NCBI GenBank assembly: GCA_963989385.1
Contig: OZ022515.1
Span: forward strand, 5,488,803-5,552,802
Origin: Ctena decussata
Taxonomy: Eukaryota; Mollusca; Bivalvia; Lucinida; Lucinidae
DNA length: 64,000 bases
Direction: 5' to 3'
In this document: one piece after another, positions 61,120 to 64,000 of the stretch
Layout: each line of letters starts with the position of its first letter
How positions within the stretch are numbered: the stretch's first letter is position 1
Notes under the pieces: generated by a model
Told to the model about the DNA's origin: nothing
The model's input: the letters and a program-made list of their open reading frames with translations, nothing else
Databases searched by the model: none
Made by a program: the position numbers and the translations under genes

Positions 61120-62400
61120 CCCGGAAGAGTTGCGAACATGCCTTTAAGGATAAAAAACAACATGTACCATTATGCTCTGAAAAAAATAAATTATTTATGT
61201 AAATAACACTGAATATCACTAAAGATGAACAATGCAGTAGCTCTATATTTATATAATATCGAACATGAAAAGCAGCTTTTAGAAACTTCTTTCCAATCTA
61301 TCGCAACACGCCAAATAATCCTGGTTCACCTTTCTTTCTGCCCGTCTCTGTGTATTGTTTTACAACCTCGCTTACTTCCCATCTGCATAAAAGTATATGT
61401 TATATAACTAAACTGTCAAGAATTTCTACATCTATGTAAATTCTGTTTTGATGATTAAACATACTGTTTGTGAAGTACTTCCATATGGACAATCCTAACA
61501 ATCATAATACTAAGGAAAACGCCAGGGCGTACCATAATTTGTGTGCATACTTTAGCCTTAGAATGGCACAAAGAGGTAAAGAAAAGAAACGTTTACATGT
61601 ACAGAATTGTATTGAAATAAGGAAGAGCTAAATACTAGGCTTTCACTTTGTGTGTATGACTGATATATGGTATGCTAAAGAAAAAACGGCTGAGATTCTA
61701 GCAACGTTTGATCGACTTTAAACCTATTATGCCTGGATTATTCTGTTTCAGATATTCTCTGTTATACCGAAAGTAACTGTATTCGCAAATGTGATGTACA
61801 GTTTCTTCGTTGTATATTACAAATTTCGTCTTCTTTTGTAGTATCCATTGTGTAGTGTAATATGAAAGTGGCCCTTCCTGGGATGGTGAAACAGAAACCC
61901 ATCTGTGCCTGTATCTGTCACTGAAACATTTCAACGAATCATTTCTTCATGTCCACCATCACATTTGACCCTGGAGCTACCAAATGAATAACCTGCTGGA
62001 GGATATCAAGTTGATGGTACATACAAAATACTAAACTTTTCGGTCGTGTAGTTCTGGAGAAGCAGATCTATAAAGACTTAACTCCTCTGTTGTGTAAACC
62101 AAGGATCAAGGCAGAGCCATTTTGGATCTCAGGACTATTAGCCTTTAATTAGACATCAATAATCTGGCTTGAATTGTTCTGGAGAAATGGACCTTTGAAT
62201 ATTTTCCCTATGTAATAAGCAATGTCCTTAAGAATCAGGCAGGTCCTATAGAAAAGGTGATAAGAGACTTTTTCAGAAAATCAAAAATGTTTAGTGTAGT
62301 TGTTTCCTTATGTCAAAAAAGTCCCAAAACCAAAGAGAAAGTGTGATTTTCACATCGTTGCCATGGCAACGAAACATTAAAAATTATACTTTTTGAAGAC
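61120..62400. other. Upstream intron DNA, no gene recognised
   Basis: The minus frame 61698-61934 (78 codons) has a possible acceptor but no recognised domain or matching donor. 62040-62075 ('tagttctggagaagcagatc') echoes the 440-bp core unit. Confidence 0.4.
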
Positions 62401-62404
62401 TTTA

Positions 62405-62975
62405 TACTTTTTGAAGGCTCAACTGGTGACCTTCTTTTGCTTCAGACTTTCCAGTGGGGTTGTTTGGCAGGAGAGGGATCTCCACCTGTCAGACGGCCCG
62501 TTGTATCTGTTGAGTCCTCGTCTTTGCTTCTTAAGGTGTTGAAATTTGATTTATGTGTTTACCGTGATGATTCATTGACGAGTTAGAGGGTTATCATGCG
62601 AACCGAACAACCAACTAAATGTTTTGTACCACTTCAGATACTGAGGGTGAGGTTGGGCCTGTAAAATCGATTTAAGCCCCCCAGTAATTCATTACTGACC
62701 GTTCCAAGGCGGTAGTTCGGTCGTGGTTCTCTGTTGCCTGTTTTTGGTGTCAGAGTTTCTGTGATGTTTTACCTTATGTATGTTCTTATTATTTTTGGTT
62801 CGGTTTGGGTTGCTGAGTGGCCACCTTTTGGGAACAAGCTGCTCACTCGGTTGGCCATATGTTCTCTGTATCTTGATTATTTGTAAACTTAGTTGTTTCC
62901 AACTATGGTTTGAGGGCTGGATTTGGATTTTGATTGTTTCAGTTCCTGGTCTTTGCATACTTTTTACTTTTAAAC
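62405..62975 (+). mobile_element. Related Penelope-like tail
   Basis: 'gatgattcattgacgagtta', 'ccccagtaattcattactga' and 'gctgctcactcggttggcca' align in order with the tail at 60480-61020 at lower identity, suggesting a different subfamily. Confidence 0.65.
62747..62971 (+). repeat. Direct repeat, first copy (225 bp)
   Basis: Starts 'gtgtcagagtttctgtgatg' and ends 'ctttgcatactttttactttta'. It is repeated at 63065-63290 with about 1-2% differences. Confidence 0.92.
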
Positions 62976-63064
62976 GGCATTTCCAACCTGTGCGATGGAC
63001 TTAGTTTCAGATTGAAAATCAGTTATTTGCACTATCATGCAGGTAAGCGCAGCATCATACGCGG

Positions 63065-63290
63065 GTGTCAGAGTTTCTGTGATGTTTTACCTTATGTATG
63101 TTCTTATTATTTTTGGTTCGGTTTGGGTTGCTGAGTGGCCACCTTTTGGGAACAAGCTGCTCACTCGGTTGGCCATATGTTCTCTGTATCTTGATTATTT
63201 GTAATCTTAGTTGTTTCCTACTATGGTTTGAGGGCTGGATTTGGATTTTGATTGTTTCAGTTCCTGGTCTTTGCATACTTTTTACTTTTT
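63065..63290 (+). repeat. Direct repeat, second copy
   Basis: Near-identical to 62747-62971, 318 bp downstream, in the same orientation. Direct terminal copies are typical of tandemly arranged Penelope-like insertions (pseudo-LTRs), but a simple duplication explains it equally well. Confidence 0.92.
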
Positions 63291-63481
63291 TTTAAATCAG
63301 ATCACTTTTAAATAGTCATGTAAATGAATTTATTTGATGAAATTAAGTCATGTATAAGCTTTTATGAGTGTGCATCAAAAAGTAAATACAAACACACAGA
63401 ATGTGTTTCTATGGTAACCAACAGGAACAGTGTCAAGCAAGTTTTCTGCTTGCTGAAAACGATGACTTTCAGTCTCAATTA

Positions 63482-63840
63482 TCTCGCAACAGTAAAGCTA
63501 GGATGCAAAATGTGAGTATATGATGCATACACTAGTTTCTTGTGTTGGTAACGAAAGACTAAAAAGTTGACAATTTGCATTTCCCTGGTTTCCATGGCGA
63601 CCAAAGTGGTCCCTATTCATTAAAATTGAAAAAAATATCATAATTTGTAGAAGAAAATCTCGCAACAGACAAGCTAGGATACAAGGAGCGTGCACATGAT
63701 ACATACACTAGGGTTTTGTGTTATTAATGAAAAAATGAAAAGGTTGTCAATGTTGCATTTTCCTGGTTTCCATGGCGACCAAAGTGGTTCTTATTCATTA
63801 AAATTGAAAAAAGGTCATAATTTGTAGAAGAAAATCTCCT
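63482..63840. repeat. ~177-bp tandem repeat, two copies
   Basis: 'tctcgcaacagtaaagctag' at 63482 and 'tctcgcaacagacaagctag' at 63658 start two units. Each contains 'tttccatggcgaccaaagtg' and ends 'aatttgtagaagaaaatct'. A partial third may follow to 63960. Confidence 0.85.
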
Positions 63841-64000
63841 ATAAATCCATACGTATGTAAATAATTTAACACACTACATCAAACTTCAAAGCGTACTTGG
63901 TAAGTAGAACACAATGTGTTTTTAGTTTTATATCTTAATTTGGTTTCCATTGCAGCTTGAATGACGGCCCTATCATTAAAATGCACTTTATTTTAATTCG

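Noticed and set aside
61698..61934. Minus-strand 78-codon frame considered as an upstream Roc exon
   Set aside because: It lacks the P-loop or other Roc motifs, and no donor in the phase needed by the 58926 acceptor was found.

Overview
The window is AT-rich eukaryotic DNA, most likely from a bivalve mollusc. This is inferred from the ROCO and DZIP3-like HEPN protein families, the tandem-core interspersed elements with (ACGG)n ends, and many small inverted-terminal-repeat elements. It contains no operons, bacterial genes, CRISPR arrays or convincing stand-alone tRNA or rRNA genes.

The main content is one large, spliced, minus-strand gene. Seven exons were found by eye from protein similarity and splice signals: 58926-58565, 30524-30403, 28207-28047, 21712-21570, 18919-18356, 17419-16741 and 13138-13062 (stop). 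Every junction is AG/GT and every reading phase matches its neighbour, so they join into one 701-residue C-terminal portion. In order this carries the end of a Roc GTPase domain (G4 motif THVD), a complete COR region, a DZIP3-like HEPN domain and a short helical tail. The P-loop part of Roc and anything N-terminal lie beyond base 64000. A Roc-COR GTPase/dimerisation module fused to a HEPN domain is the most interesting thing here; the His of the HEPN R-x(4-6)-H motif appears to be Tyr.

The rest is intron or intergenic DNA filled with repeats. 0.4-13 kb (downstream of the gene): two inverted copies of a 440-bp-core tandem element, a 97-bp satellite-like array, a 45-bp minisatellite and a mariner-ended element at 10.3-11.2 kb. 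13-30 kb: short introns with a mariner-ended element (22.0-23.0 kb), a decayed Penelope-like copy (24.3-25.6 kb) and small MITEs. 30.5-58.6 kb: a 28-kb intron holding a pair of 560-bp inverted arms crowded with CCCCATGGGG palindromes, tRNA-derived SINEs, a fold-back element, a non-LTR retrotransposon remnant, a near-complete Tc1/mariner copy with its terminal repeats, two more tandem-core elements and a SINE-interrupted second non-LTR remnant. 58.9-64 kb (upstream intron of the gene): a MITE, a better-preserved Penelope-like reverse transcriptase with its 3' tail, and repeated tail fragments.

All assignments are from reading the sequence; no database search was run. Exon calls are strong because phase, splice sites and domain order agree; transposon family names are less certain.
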